This document shows, piece after piece, positions 7,455 to 13,623 of a DNA stretch of 16,440 nucleotides. The stretch lies in contig DDSR01000227.1 of NCBI GenBank assembly GCA_002343455.1, positions 686-17,125 of the forward strand, in the 5' to 3' direction. The notes under the pieces are model-generated. The model was not told the DNA's origin. It was given only the letters and a program-made list of their open reading frames with translations, and did no database searches. This stretch comes from Deltaproteobacteria bacterium UBA2385. Lineage in GTDB: Bacteria; Myxococcota_A; UBA796; UBA2385. The position numbers and the translations under genes are program-made. The stretch's first letter is position 1. Each line of letters begins with the position of its first letter.

Positions 7455-7473
7455 AAATACTGACATACGTCAG
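7455..7473 (-). terminator. Short hairpin plus T run after the PEGA-like gene
   Basis: On the minus strand CTGAC-GTAT-GTCAG (7473-7460) is followed by TATTTTT, in one of the very few AT-rich patches of the window. The hairpin overlaps the TGA stop of the PEGA-like gene. The stem is only 5 bp, so it would be a weak intrinsic terminator. It may partly uncouple the SRPBCC-like gene from the genes before it. Confidence 0.35.
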
Positions 7474-7901
7474 CGAGCTTCGGCCTCGCCTCCGACCTCG
7501 ACCAGGGTCCACCGGGATCGCCCCCGCTCGGGTCGCAGCTCCAGGGAGAGCGCCTGCTCGCCCTCTTCGACCCGCAGCTCCTCCGTCAGCTCCGTGCCGT
7601 TGCGCAAGCGGATCTCCAGCTGGTAGAGGCCGGGATCCAAGCGCAGCAGGTGAGTGCCGCCCTGGCCGTTGGACGGAACGGGATCCCCGTCCAGGGCGAG
7701 CCGAGCGCCGTCGGGCACGACCAGCAGCACGGGGCGGCCCCTCTCCTGGCTCGGGTACAGGCCCCAACCCAGCAGCAGCAGCAGCAGGCTCCCCCCGATC
7801 GCCAGCGAGACGAAGGCAGAGCGACGCCGCAGCCGGGTCACAGCGGCACGCGCAGGGGGCCGGATCGGCAGCTCGTCCCGCTCGCCCGCACCGGAGCTCA
7901 C
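7470..7901 (-). CDS. Membrane-anchored PEGA-like protein
   Basis: 143 aa, starting at a GTG (7901) that overlaps the TGA of the gene before it as GTGA, so translation is probably coupled. A basic N-terminus with RLRRR at 23-27 precedes one membrane helix at about 29-49 (AFVSLAIGGSLLLLLLGWGL), placing the rest outside the cytoplasm. Residues about 57-125 resemble a PEGA domain: VVPDGARLALDGDPVP, then a glycine turn, LDPGLYQLEIRL and a closing strand pair. PEGA domains are surface or envelope beta-domains common in myxobacteria and often follow kinases. No enzyme motif is seen. The last 15 residues are charged and look disordered. The assignment rests on the pattern, not on a profile search. 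Confidence 0.72.
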   Translation of the reverse strand: MSSGAGERDELPIRPPARAAVTRLRRRSAFVSLAIGGSLLLLLLGWGLYPSQERGRPVLLVVPDGARLALDGDPVPSNGQGGTHLLRLDPGLYQLEIRLRNGTELTEELRVEEGEQALSLELRPERGRSRWTLVEVGGEAEAR

Positions 7902-9025
7902 GGGGTGATCAGCTCGGCTTCCGCGTAGACCCCGGCCTGGACACCCTCGCCCTCCCCGCGCAGGGCCTCATCCAGGAAGACCGTGGTGTAGTGGCGGATG
8001 ATCGGGTCGGAGGTCTGGAGGTCCAGGAAGCTGTCGCAGCCGGTGCTCTCCTGGGGCACCCGCCCGGGGCAGCCGTCGGTGGCCAGGGCCAGCAGCGACT
8101 CGTAGGTCGCGACGTTGACGTCGTCGCGTCCCTCCAGGTAGTCCGCGGCGAAGCGGGCGAGGTCCAGCTCGCAGAGATCGCTGAAGGCGAGGTGCCCGGC
8201 GCCGCTGATCGCCACCAGCTCGGCCTGGGCGGTGCCGGCGGCGCTGGCCGTGACGGAGCCGAGGTCGGGGTAGGAGTCGCAGCTCCCCGCCAGGAAGAGG
8301 GTGGGCACGTCCCGCTCGACCGGCGCGCCTCCCGCCATCGGGAAGAGCGCCGCGATGTGGTCCTGGTCCTGGCCGAAGCTCGTGGTGGTGTTGGCCCCCG
8401 CCGAGTGGCCCCCGACGGCGATCCGCTCCAGGTCGACGGCGCCCTCCAGCCAGCCCTCGTCGGCCAGCCCGCTGACCAGGTCCAGCAGGTCGGACAGGTC
8501 GTCGGGGCCGGGATCGTCGGTGAAGCCGGAGAGATCGCAGCCCTCCAAGACCGGGAGGAAGAGGCAGGGCAGGACGTCGCCCAGCATCCGGCCGGGGTGG
8601 TCGACGGCGGCGACGATGTAGCCGCGGCTGGCGAGGTGGGTGGTGACGTCGACGGACTGCAGGCGGAAGCCGCCGAAGCCGTGGGAGAAGAGGACCAGCG
8701 GGTAGGGCTCGACCGGCGGCCGGAGCTGCGCGTCGCGGATGGCGTAGGTCGACATCGCCGGGAGCTGCAGAGGTCCCAGCACGTCGAGCACGACCTGGGG
8801 GACGAAGACGGTCGGGTCGATCGACTCGCCGGCGCCGCCCGCCTCGGCCTGGGCGGCTGGGTACCAGATCTCGACCGAGACCCCGCCGATGGTCTCGGTG
8901 CGCACGCCGACCGGCGCCCCCTGGACCGCGGGGTCCGCGGGCAGGTCCAGGGGCTCCGGAGCCAGCGGCTCGGCCGAGTCCTTGTCCGAGGAGCAGCCGA
9001 GCAGGGTGAGGAGGAGCAGGGTCAA
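7898..9025 (-). CDS. Lipoprotein alpha/beta hydrolase of the PAF-acetylhydrolase / dienelactone-hydrolase type
   Basis: 375 aa. The N-terminus LTLLLLTLLGC gives a lipoprotein signal with Cys11. The first codon is TTG (9025), with GAGG six bases before it and the previous stop only 8 bases away, so the start is likely although not ATG. The hydrolase core shows the oxyanion segment LVLFSHGFGGFR, the nucleophile elbow GGHSAGAN (Ser208), LFLAGSCDSYPD with candidate acid Asp250 (or Asp254), and SGAGHLAFSD with His278. This is the layout of plasma-type PAF acetylhydrolases and COG4188 predicted dienelactone hydrolases, which act on short acyl or oxidised phospholipid esters; the actual substrate is unknown. 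Six cysteines besides the lipid one fit disulfide bonding outside the cytoplasm. Second gene of the minus-strand envelope run. Confidence 0.85.
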   Translation of the reverse strand: MTLLLLTLLGCSSDKDSAEPLAPEPLDLPADPAVQGAPVGVRTETIGGVSVEIWYPAAQAEAGGAGESIDPTVFVPQVVLDVLGPLQLPAMSTYAIRDAQLRPPVEPYPLVLFSHGFGGFRLQSVDVTTHLASRGYIVAAVDHPGRMLGDVLPCLFLPVLEGCDLSGFTDDPGPDDLSDLLDLVSGLADEGWLEGAVDLERIAVGGHSAGANTTTSFGQDQDHIAALFPMAGGAPVERDVPTLFLAGSCDSYPDLGSVTASAAGTAQAELVAISGAGHLAFSDLCELDLARFAADYLEGRDDVNVATYESLLALATDGCPGRVPQESTGCDSFLDLQTSDPIIRHYTTVFLDEALRGEGEGVQAGVYAEAELITP

Positions 9026-9033
9026 GGAGAACC

Positions 9034-9768
9034 TCAGGGAGGGGTGCAGCGGTCGCGCCGCCAGGACTCCAGCAGCAGATCAGCCCGGGGTCCGCGAGCC
9101 CAGGCGATGTCCATGGTATCCCCGGCCGCACCCGCCGGGGGGCAGACCTGCTGCGGATCGCGGGCCCGCCGCGCCTCCAGCAGCTCGATGAGGCCGCGAT
9201 CGAAGGCCTCCAGGCAGGGGGTGGCGGCCTGGAGCGAGGCGCAGACCCGCTCGTCGGGGGGCTGGCCCTGGCCGGCCGCCGAGCGGAAGCGGATCCGCCA
9301 GAACTGCATCGCCGCGTCGGGGATGGGGCGGGCCGCGCGGAAGCGCTCGATGCGCAGCTCGGCGACGGGGGGCTCCTCGGCCAGCGAGGCGTTGGCCTCG
9401 TCCTCGACCAGGTGCCAGGCGCACTGGCGCGCGAAGCGGGTCTGTACGCAGGCCTCCAGCGCCGGGCCCAGCTCCCCCCGCTGGCGCAGGCCCTCCGCGA
9501 CGATGAAGACACACTCGTCCCGCCACATGGCGGTCCGCGGCTCCATCCCCAGGATGCGCTCGCACTCGGCGAGCTCGTAGCGTTCGAAGCGCTCGACGAT
9601 GGCCACCTGGCAGTCGCCCCGGCTGTCGACCCGCTGGACACGATCGCAGGCGTCGCGGGCCTCCTCGTAGCTGGAGGCGGAGGTCAGGGCCTTGTTGTAC
9701 CAGGCGGCGTCGCCTCGCGGCCCGCAGCCCACCCCCACGAGCAGCAGCAGCAGCGCCGATCCGGTTAT
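9034..9768 (-). CDS. Cysteine-rich, mostly helical putative lipoprotein; start codon unresolved
   Basis: About 244 aa, family not recognised. Strong GC3 shows the frame is coding. The N-terminal part reads TGSALLLLLVGVGC, a lipoprotein signal with lipid Cys near residue 15. The mature part is predicted mainly helical, with repeat-like hairpins (SYEEARDACDRVQRV, ERYELAECERIL, QRGELGPALEACV), and has ten further cysteines, an even number, suggesting disulfide-tied helical repeats of a TPR/Sel1-like kind. No ATG, GTG or TTG in frame lies between the signal region and the divergent gene. The choices are ATA at 9768, CTG at 9753, or an out-of-frame ATG (9806) with a basic leader that would need a frameshift. 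The end coordinate given uses ATA and is provisional. First gene of the minus-strand run; eight bases separate it from the hydrolase. Confidence 0.68.
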   Translation of the reverse strand: MTGSALLLLLVGVGCGPRGDAAWYNKALTSASSYEEARDACDRVQRVDSRGDCQVAIVERFERYELAECERILGMEPRTAMWRDECVFIVAEGLRQRGELGPALEACVQTRFARQCAWHLVEDEANASLAEEPPVAELRIERFRAARPIPDAAMQFWRIRFRSAAGQGQPPDERVCASLQAATPCLEAFDRGLIELLEARRARDPQQVCPPAGAAGDTMDIAWARGPRADLLLESWRRDRCTPP

Positions 9769-9771
9769 CGT
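9766..9771 (+). promoter_or_regulatory. -10-like TATCGT, leaderless-type promoter of the small lipoprotein
   Basis: TATCGT is followed by six bases (TGCCGG) and then the ATG at 9778, the same spacing as TAAGAT before the kinase gene. There is no Shine-Dalgarno sequence. The element would lie inside or at the very edge of the oppositely oriented cysteine-rich gene. No -35 is recognised. Inference only. Confidence 0.33.
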
Positions 9772-9777
9772 TGCCGG

Positions 9778-10071
9778 ATGCTGTTGCTCCTGCTCGCCTG
9801 CTTCATCGGAGACCCGGGCCCGGCCACCCCCGGCTCGCCGGCCAGCGACACGACGGGCGCCCAGGCCATCGCCGACCAGGCCGCCGCGATCGAGGCGATG
9901 GCCATCGAGCTGGAGGAGGAGGTCTTGAAGGCCCGCGACCTGTCCGAACCCTCGCAGCGACTGCAGGCGGCTCGGGACATCGCCGCCCGCATGGCGGCGA
10001 TCGAGGAGCACAACCGCCAGCTTCAGGAGGCGGTCCAGGCCTACGGCGAGCAGCTCCAGCCCTCGCCCTGA
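9778..10071 (+). CDS. Small coiled-coil lipoprotein
   Basis: 97 aa. MLLLLLAC gives lipid Cys8 after only seven signal residues. A short Pro/Gly/Ser/Thr linker (PGPATPGSPASDTTG) leads into a long heptad-like helix from about residue 25 to 92 (AIADQAAAIEAMAIELEEEV; IAARMAAIEEHNRQLQEAV), broken at about 57 by LSEPS. This is the architecture of an envelope spacer such as Lpp, although no homology is claimed and no C-terminal Lys for peptidoglycan attachment is seen (it ends LQPSP). GC3 is very high, which supports it as a gene. It is divergent from the cysteine-rich gene, with the starts almost touching, and its stop is five bases from the stop of the convergent M28-like gene. Longer in-frame starts upstream would overlap the opposite gene and lose the signal peptide. 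Confidence 0.75.
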   Translation: MLLLLLACFIGDPGPATPGSPASDTTGAQAIADQAAAIEAMAIELEEEVLKARDLSEPSQRLQAARDIAARMAAIEEHNRQLQEAVQAYGEQLQPSP

Positions 10072-10076
10072 CGCGG

Positions 10077-10739
10077 TCACGGCCCCGCCTTCAGCCAGCC
10101 CAGCGCCTGCCGCACCTGGGCCTCGACCACCCGGTAGTCGACCTCGCCCAGGGTGGGAGGGGCGCCGGGCGCCTGGAACCAGGTCCAGGCCGAGGCGGCC
10201 TCCTGACGCAGCTCGGCGCCTCCCAGCGGGCCCAGGCGGATCCGGCGGCCAAGCTGCTCGACCGGGACTGGAGGAGCCAGGAGCAAGGCGGCAGCGGTGG
10301 CCTCGTCGGTCACGGCGCAGAGCAGCACGGTGCGGGCGGGGGGCTGGCGCTCGTCCAGGCCCTTGGCGAGGCTGATCAGCGCAGCCCAGGCGATGGCGCC
10401 TTCGGGCCGATCGGCGGGCCCCAGGGCCAGCACCACGTCGGCCTGCTGCTCCTTGCCCTCCTTGCGCGCGCAGACGGCCAGGCCCTCGCCCGGCCGGCTC
10501 ATCCACTCACCCCCGAACGCGGGGTGCGTCTTCATCTGGCCCAGCCGCTCGGCCACGGCTCCGGCCGCCAGCGAGGGAGAGTCCTGCTCGGCCAGGCGCC
10601 AGGAGTCCCGGCGCAGGTCCTCTTGCGAGATGGCCTCGGCCCCACCCCGCGGCAGCTCCACTCCGAGGTCCTCGGCCTTGCAGGCGCAGAGCTGGCCCCC
10701 CAGGAGGGCGCTCAGCAGTAGCCGTTGTCCTTGAACCAC
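10077..10739 (-). CDS. Degenerate M28-peptidase-like lipoprotein
   Basis: 220 aa from GTG 10739, which overlaps the end of the SDR gene by 28 bases; AGAAGG lies 7 bases before it. The N-terminus VQGQRLLLSALLGGQLCAC is a good lipoprotein signal with Cys20. The body recalls the M28 aminopeptidase fold: EDLRRDSWRLAEQD, then DVVLALGPAD where active enzymes have a strand ending in HxD, then GAIAWAALISLAKGL where the DNASG-type helix lies, and RTVLLCAVTDEA in place of the usual strand ending in Glu-Glu. The metal-binding His and Asp residues are missing, so if the resemblance is real the protein is inactive as a peptidase. The fold assignment is by eye and could be wrong; otherwise it is an unassigned lipoprotein. 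Last gene of the operon that begins with the acyl-CoA dehydrogenase. Confidence 0.65.
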   Translation of the reverse strand: MVQGQRLLLSALLGGQLCACKAEDLGVELPRGGAEAISQEDLRRDSWRLAEQDSPSLAAGAVAERLGQMKTHPAFGGEWMSRPGEGLAVCARKEGKEQQADVVLALGPADRPEGAIAWAALISLAKGLDERQPPARTVLLCAVTDEATAAALLLAPPVPVEQLGRRIRLGPLGGAELRQEAASAWTWFQAPGAPPTLGEVDYRVVEAQVRQALGWLKAGP

Positions 10740-11716
10740 GTCCAGGCCTTCTCGATGGAGGAGCGGATCGGAGTGGTCGGCATGAAGAGCTCGTCGCGCG
10801 CGCGGCGACCGCTGCGATAGCGCTCCTGCTGCATGCTCTCCAGCACATGGGGCTCCAGCCCGGCGAACCGCTCGGGATCGAGCCGACGTGCCAGCCCGCC
10901 CCCGGCGGCGGCGGCGCGCAGGGCGAGGTCGGAGAGCGGCAGGGCCGGAGGACGCTGCCCGACCACCTCGGCGACGATGCCCATGAACTCCTTGTAGCTG
11001 AGGTTCTCGTTGCCGAGCAGGTAGCGGCGCCCGGGGACGCCGTGGTCCATCGCCAGCAGGTGGGCCGCCGCGCAGTCGTCGGCGTCGACGAAGCACTTGC
11101 CGCCCCGCGGGTAGAAGGGCACGAAGCGGCGGGCCATGGCCAGGATGAGCTGGCCGCTGGTCGGCTTCACGTCCCAGGCGCCGATCACATAGTCGGGGTT
11201 GACGACGACGACCTCGACCCCGCCCCAGCCGATGGCCAGCTGCTCGCTCTGCAGCTTGGTGTCGTAGTACCAGCGCAGCGGTCCCGTGCGGCCATAGATG
11301 GGCGTCGGATCCAGCGGAGTGTCCTCGTCCCCGGGGGCCTCCCGCGAGCCGAAGCCGACCGTGACCGAGGACGAGCAGAGCACCATCCGGCGCACCCCGG
11401 CCCGGACGGCAGCGTCGCAGAGCGCGCGCGTGGCGTAGACGTGCACATCTCGCATCACCCGACGGCCGCTGGGGCCCGGGTCGAAGACGCCGGCCACATG
11501 GTAGATGCCCTCGCAGCCGTCGACGGCGGCCATCAGCTCGCGCTGCTCGTCCCGGTCCCGTGGGACCAGGGGCGCCCGGACGAGCTCGATGTCCAGACCC
11601 TCCACCAGCAGGTTGGGCTTGCGGACCAGGCAGCGGACCTGGTCCCCGCGGGCGAGCAGGTGTCGGGCGACGTTGGCGCCCAGGAAGCCGGTGGCACCGG
11701 TGAGGAGGACTCTCAT
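10712..11716 (-). CDS. NAD(P)-dependent epimerase/dehydratase-like SDR (dihydroflavonol-reductase / HpnA-like)
   Basis: 334 aa extended short-chain dehydrogenase. The nucleotide-binding TGATGFLG is at residues 6-13, followed by VRCLVRKP. The catalytic set is the Ser in LCSSSVTVGF (115-117) and YxxxK as YYDTK (Tyr150, Lys154). The segment VVNPDYVIGAWDVKPTSG and the later YLLGNENLSYKEF are typical of the dihydroflavonol-4-reductase/HpnA group, which reduces or rearranges sugar, sterol or ketone substrates; the substrate cannot be read from sequence. The start is fixed by the Rossmann strand MRVLLTG. There is no clear ribosome site, but TATCCT lies 8 bases before the ATG. It follows the acyl-CoA dehydrogenase by 37 bp and is probably co-transcribed. 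Confidence 0.88.
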   Translation of the reverse strand: MRVLLTGATGFLGANVARHLLARGDQVRCLVRKPNLLVEGLDIELVRAPLVPRDRDEQRELMAAVDGCEGIYHVAGVFDPGPSGRRVMRDVHVYATRALCDAAVRAGVRRMVLCSSSVTVGFGSREAPGDEDTPLDPTPIYGRTGPLRWYYDTKLQSEQLAIGWGGVEVVVVNPDYVIGAWDVKPTSGQLILAMARRFVPFYPRGGKCFVDADDCAAAHLLAMDHGVPGRRYLLGNENLSYKEFMGIVAEVVGQRPPALPLSDLALRAAAAGGGLARRLDPERFAGLEPHVLESMQQERYRSGRRARDELFMPTTPIRSSIEKAWTWFKDNGYC

Positions 11717-11742
11717 AGGCCCGCAGGATATCGCCTTTTGGG

Positions 11743-11755
11743 GAAGGAGCCCTTC
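11743..11755. other. Small inverted repeat GAAGG-AGC-CCTTC at the acyl-CoA dehydrogenase stop
   Basis: Perfect 5-bp arms around a 3-base loop, overlapping the TGA of the acyl-CoA dehydrogenase gene and lying 26 bp before the SDR gene. On the minus strand CCCCAAAA, not a T run, follows it, so it is not an intrinsic terminator. It may be an mRNA hairpin between two genes of one operon, or chance. Confidence 0.2.
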
Positions 11756-12908
11756 AGCGCCCGCGCCCGAACAGCTCGCGGGCGATGATCAGCCGCTGGA
11801 TCTGGCTGGTGCCCTCGTAGATCTGGAAGATCTTGGCGTCGCGCATCAGCTTCTCGACCGGGAACTCGCGGTTGTAGCCGTAGCCGCCGAAGACCTGCAC
11901 GGCGTCGGTGCAGACCTTCATGCACATGTCGGCGCAGAAGGCCTTGGCGTAGCTGGCCTGGATGGTGTTGCGCTGGTCCCGATCCTTCATGTCGGCGGCC
12001 TGCCAGCAGAGCAGGCGGCCCGCCTCGATGCCCATGGCCATCTCGGCGATCATGAAGGCGACCGCCTGGTGCTGGGCGATCGGCACCCCGAAGGTGCGGC
12101 GCTCGTTGGCGTAGGTCAGGCAGGCCTCCATCGCGGCGCGGGCCACGCCGACCGAGGCCGAGGCGACCGCCGGGCGGGTGTAGTCGAAGGCGGCCATCGC
12201 CAGCTTCCAGCCGTCCCCCTCGACGCCGACGACGTTCTCGACCGGGACCTCGACCTCTTCGAAGGTGATGCCGCGGGTGTCGCTGGCCCGCTGGCCCATG
12301 TTCTGCTCTTTCTTGCCGGGGGTCACGCCCGCCCAGCCGCGCTCGACGATGAAGGCGGTCATGCCGCCGCGGGCCTTGCGCTGCGGGTCGGTCAGGGCCA
12401 CCACGAAGTACCAGTCCGCCACCCCGGCGTTGGTGATCCACATCTTCGAGCCGTTGAGGATGTAGCGATCGCCCTTGCGGACGGCGGTGGTCGACATGCC
12501 CTGCACATCCGAGCCCGCGCCCGGCTCGGTCACGGCGTAGGCGCACAGGCCCAGCTCCTCGGTCAGTGGGGCGAGGTACTTCTTCTTCAGGGCGTCGCTG
12601 GCGCCCAGGATCACCGGCTGCTGGGCGAGGCCGTTGGCCTCCATCGCCGTCCCGATGCCCGAGCAGCCCCAGGCCAGCTCTTCGGCCAGCAGGACCCCGT
12701 CCATGGCGGAGAGGCCCAGGCCGCCGTACTCCTCGGGGATGTGCGTGTTCATCAGGCCCAGGGCGTGGGCCTTGCGCAGGACCTCGGTCGGGAACTCCCC
12801 CGTCTCGTCGTGGTGGGGCGCCGCGGGGCGGATCTCGTTGAGGGCGAAGTCGTGGGCGAGGTCCACGAGGGCCTGCTGGTCTTCGGTGAGCTGGAAGCCG
12901 ACGGACAT
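11754..12908 (-). CDS. Acyl-CoA dehydrogenase, medium-chain (MCAD) type
   Basis: 384 aa flavoprotein for the first step of fatty-acid beta-oxidation: it forms the trans-2-enoyl-CoA and passes electrons to ETF. The similarity to mitochondrial MCAD is striking along the whole length: [16 protein letters not shown] (51-66), [14 protein letters not shown] (122-135, FAD contacts), NGSKMWITN (152-160), [12 protein letters not shown] and the C-terminal [12 protein letters not shown] with catalytic base Glu365 in the MCAD position. AAGGAG six bases before ATG 12908 fixes the start; the longer in-frame form from 13088 would run into nfu. Divergent from nfu (99-bp spacer), with the SDR gene 37 bp downstream. 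Chain-length preference is inferred from this resemblance; a short-chain relative remains possible. Confidence 0.94.
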   Translation of the reverse strand: MSVGFQLTEDQQALVDLAHDFALNEIRPAAPHHDETGEFPTEVLRKAHALGLMNTHIPEEYGGLGLSAMDGVLLAEELAWGCSGIGTAMEANGLAQQPVILGASDALKKKYLAPLTEELGLCAYAVTEPGAGSDVQGMSTTAVRKGDRYILNGSKMWITNAGVADWYFVVALTDPQRKARGGMTAFIVERGWAGVTPGKKEQNMGQRASDTRGITFEEVEVPVENVVGVEGDGWKLAMAAFDYTRPAVASASVGVARAAMEACLTYANERRTFGVPIAQHQAVAFMIAEMAMGIEAGRLLCWQAADMKDRDQRNTIQASYAKAFCADMCMKVCTDAVQVFGGYGYNREFPVEKLMRDAKIFQIYEGTSQIQRLIIARELFGRGR

Positions 12909-12928
12909 GGGAGACTCCTTGGAGGGCA

Positions 12929-12942
12929 GCCATCCTAATGGC
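12929..12942. promoter_or_regulatory. Inverted repeat GCCAT-CCTA-ATGGC in the acyl-CoA dehydrogenase/nfu spacer
   Basis: Perfect 5-bp arms with a 4-base centre, about 20 bp upstream of the acyl-CoA dehydrogenase ATG. On the minus strand it contains TAGGAT, a TANNNT hexamer, so it could be a -10 element buried in an operator. On the plus side CGTTAGGG stands before nfu. No fatty-acid regulator site can be matched with confidence. Confidence 0.25.
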
Positions 12943-13007
12943 GGGGCCCGACCGGCGCCCCTGACCCGGCGGCTTTTCACGTTAGGGCCCCGGCAGGAGA
13001 TCCGCTC

Positions 13008-13622
13008 ATGACCACCGTTCCCGAGACCATGCCCAGCGCCGAGACCGCCCGCCACGCCGGCTCCGCGCCCCTCGGACCCACCATCCACACCCTCCCCACC
13101 CCCAACCCGGACGCGCTGATGTTCCGGGTGGAGGAGACCCTGGTCCCCACGGGCACCTTCGAGTACCAGGACCGGGACGCGGCCGAGCGCCAGTCGCCCC
13201 TGGCCGCCCGCCTGCTGGCCGAGCCCGGCGTGGACCTCGTGCTGATCGCGCCGCGCTTCGTGACCGTGCGCAAGCTCCCCGACGCGCGCTGGGTGGAGCT
13301 CTCCCCTCGGATCAAGGAGGCCCTGGGCGACTTCCTGCTCTCCGGCGACATGGCCGTGCTCGATGAGGCCGTCGTCGCCGTCAGCGCCGCGGGCTCCGAG
13401 ATCGAGCAGCGCATCCTGACGCTCCTCGAAGAAGAGGTGCGCCCGGCCCTGGCCCAGGACGGCGGCGACGTGACCTACGAGGGCTTCGAGGACGGCATCG
13501 TCAAGCTGCGGATGATCGGCGCCTGCGGGACCTGCCCTTCGGCCGTGGCCACCCTCAAGCAGGGCATCGAGGCCCTGCTACGCGAGGAGATCCCCGAGGT
13601 CCAGGCCGTCGAGCAGGTCTGA
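13008..13622 (+). CDS. nfu: Nfu1-type iron-sulfur cluster carrier
   Basis: 204 aa. The N-terminal Nfu_N domain (about 25-115) opens with [13 protein letters not shown] and has SPLAARLL and FVTVRKL. A short link leads to the C-terminal NifU domain (about 130-204) with [18 protein letters not shown] and the cluster-binding Cys173-Gly-Thr-Cys176 followed by [12 protein letters not shown], ending [10 protein letters not shown]. This two-domain form is that of mitochondrial NFU1 and its bacterial relatives, which carry [4Fe-4S] clusters to targets that include lipoyl synthase. That suits a genome with a lipoylated PDH, though the two are not linked in one operon. AGGAG seven to nine bases before the ATG supports the start; the first 20 residues are a non-conserved extension. 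Its stop is one base from the stop of the convergent HD gene. Confidence 0.94.
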   Translation: MTTVPETMPSAETARHAGSAPLGPTIHTLPTPNPDALMFRVEETLVPTGTFEYQDRDAAERQSPLAARLLAEPGVDLVLIAPRFVTVRKLPDARWVELSPRIKEALGDFLLSGDMAVLDEAVVAVSAAGSEIEQRILTLLEEEVRPALAQDGGDVTYEGFEDGIVKLRMIGACGTCPSAVATLKQGIEALLREEIPEVQAVEQV

Positions 13623-13623
13623 G

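Noticed and set aside
7650..7928. Small plus-strand frames with a Gln-rich run
   Set aside because: They are antisense to the PEGA-like gene; the Gln run is the complement of its Leu-rich membrane helix.
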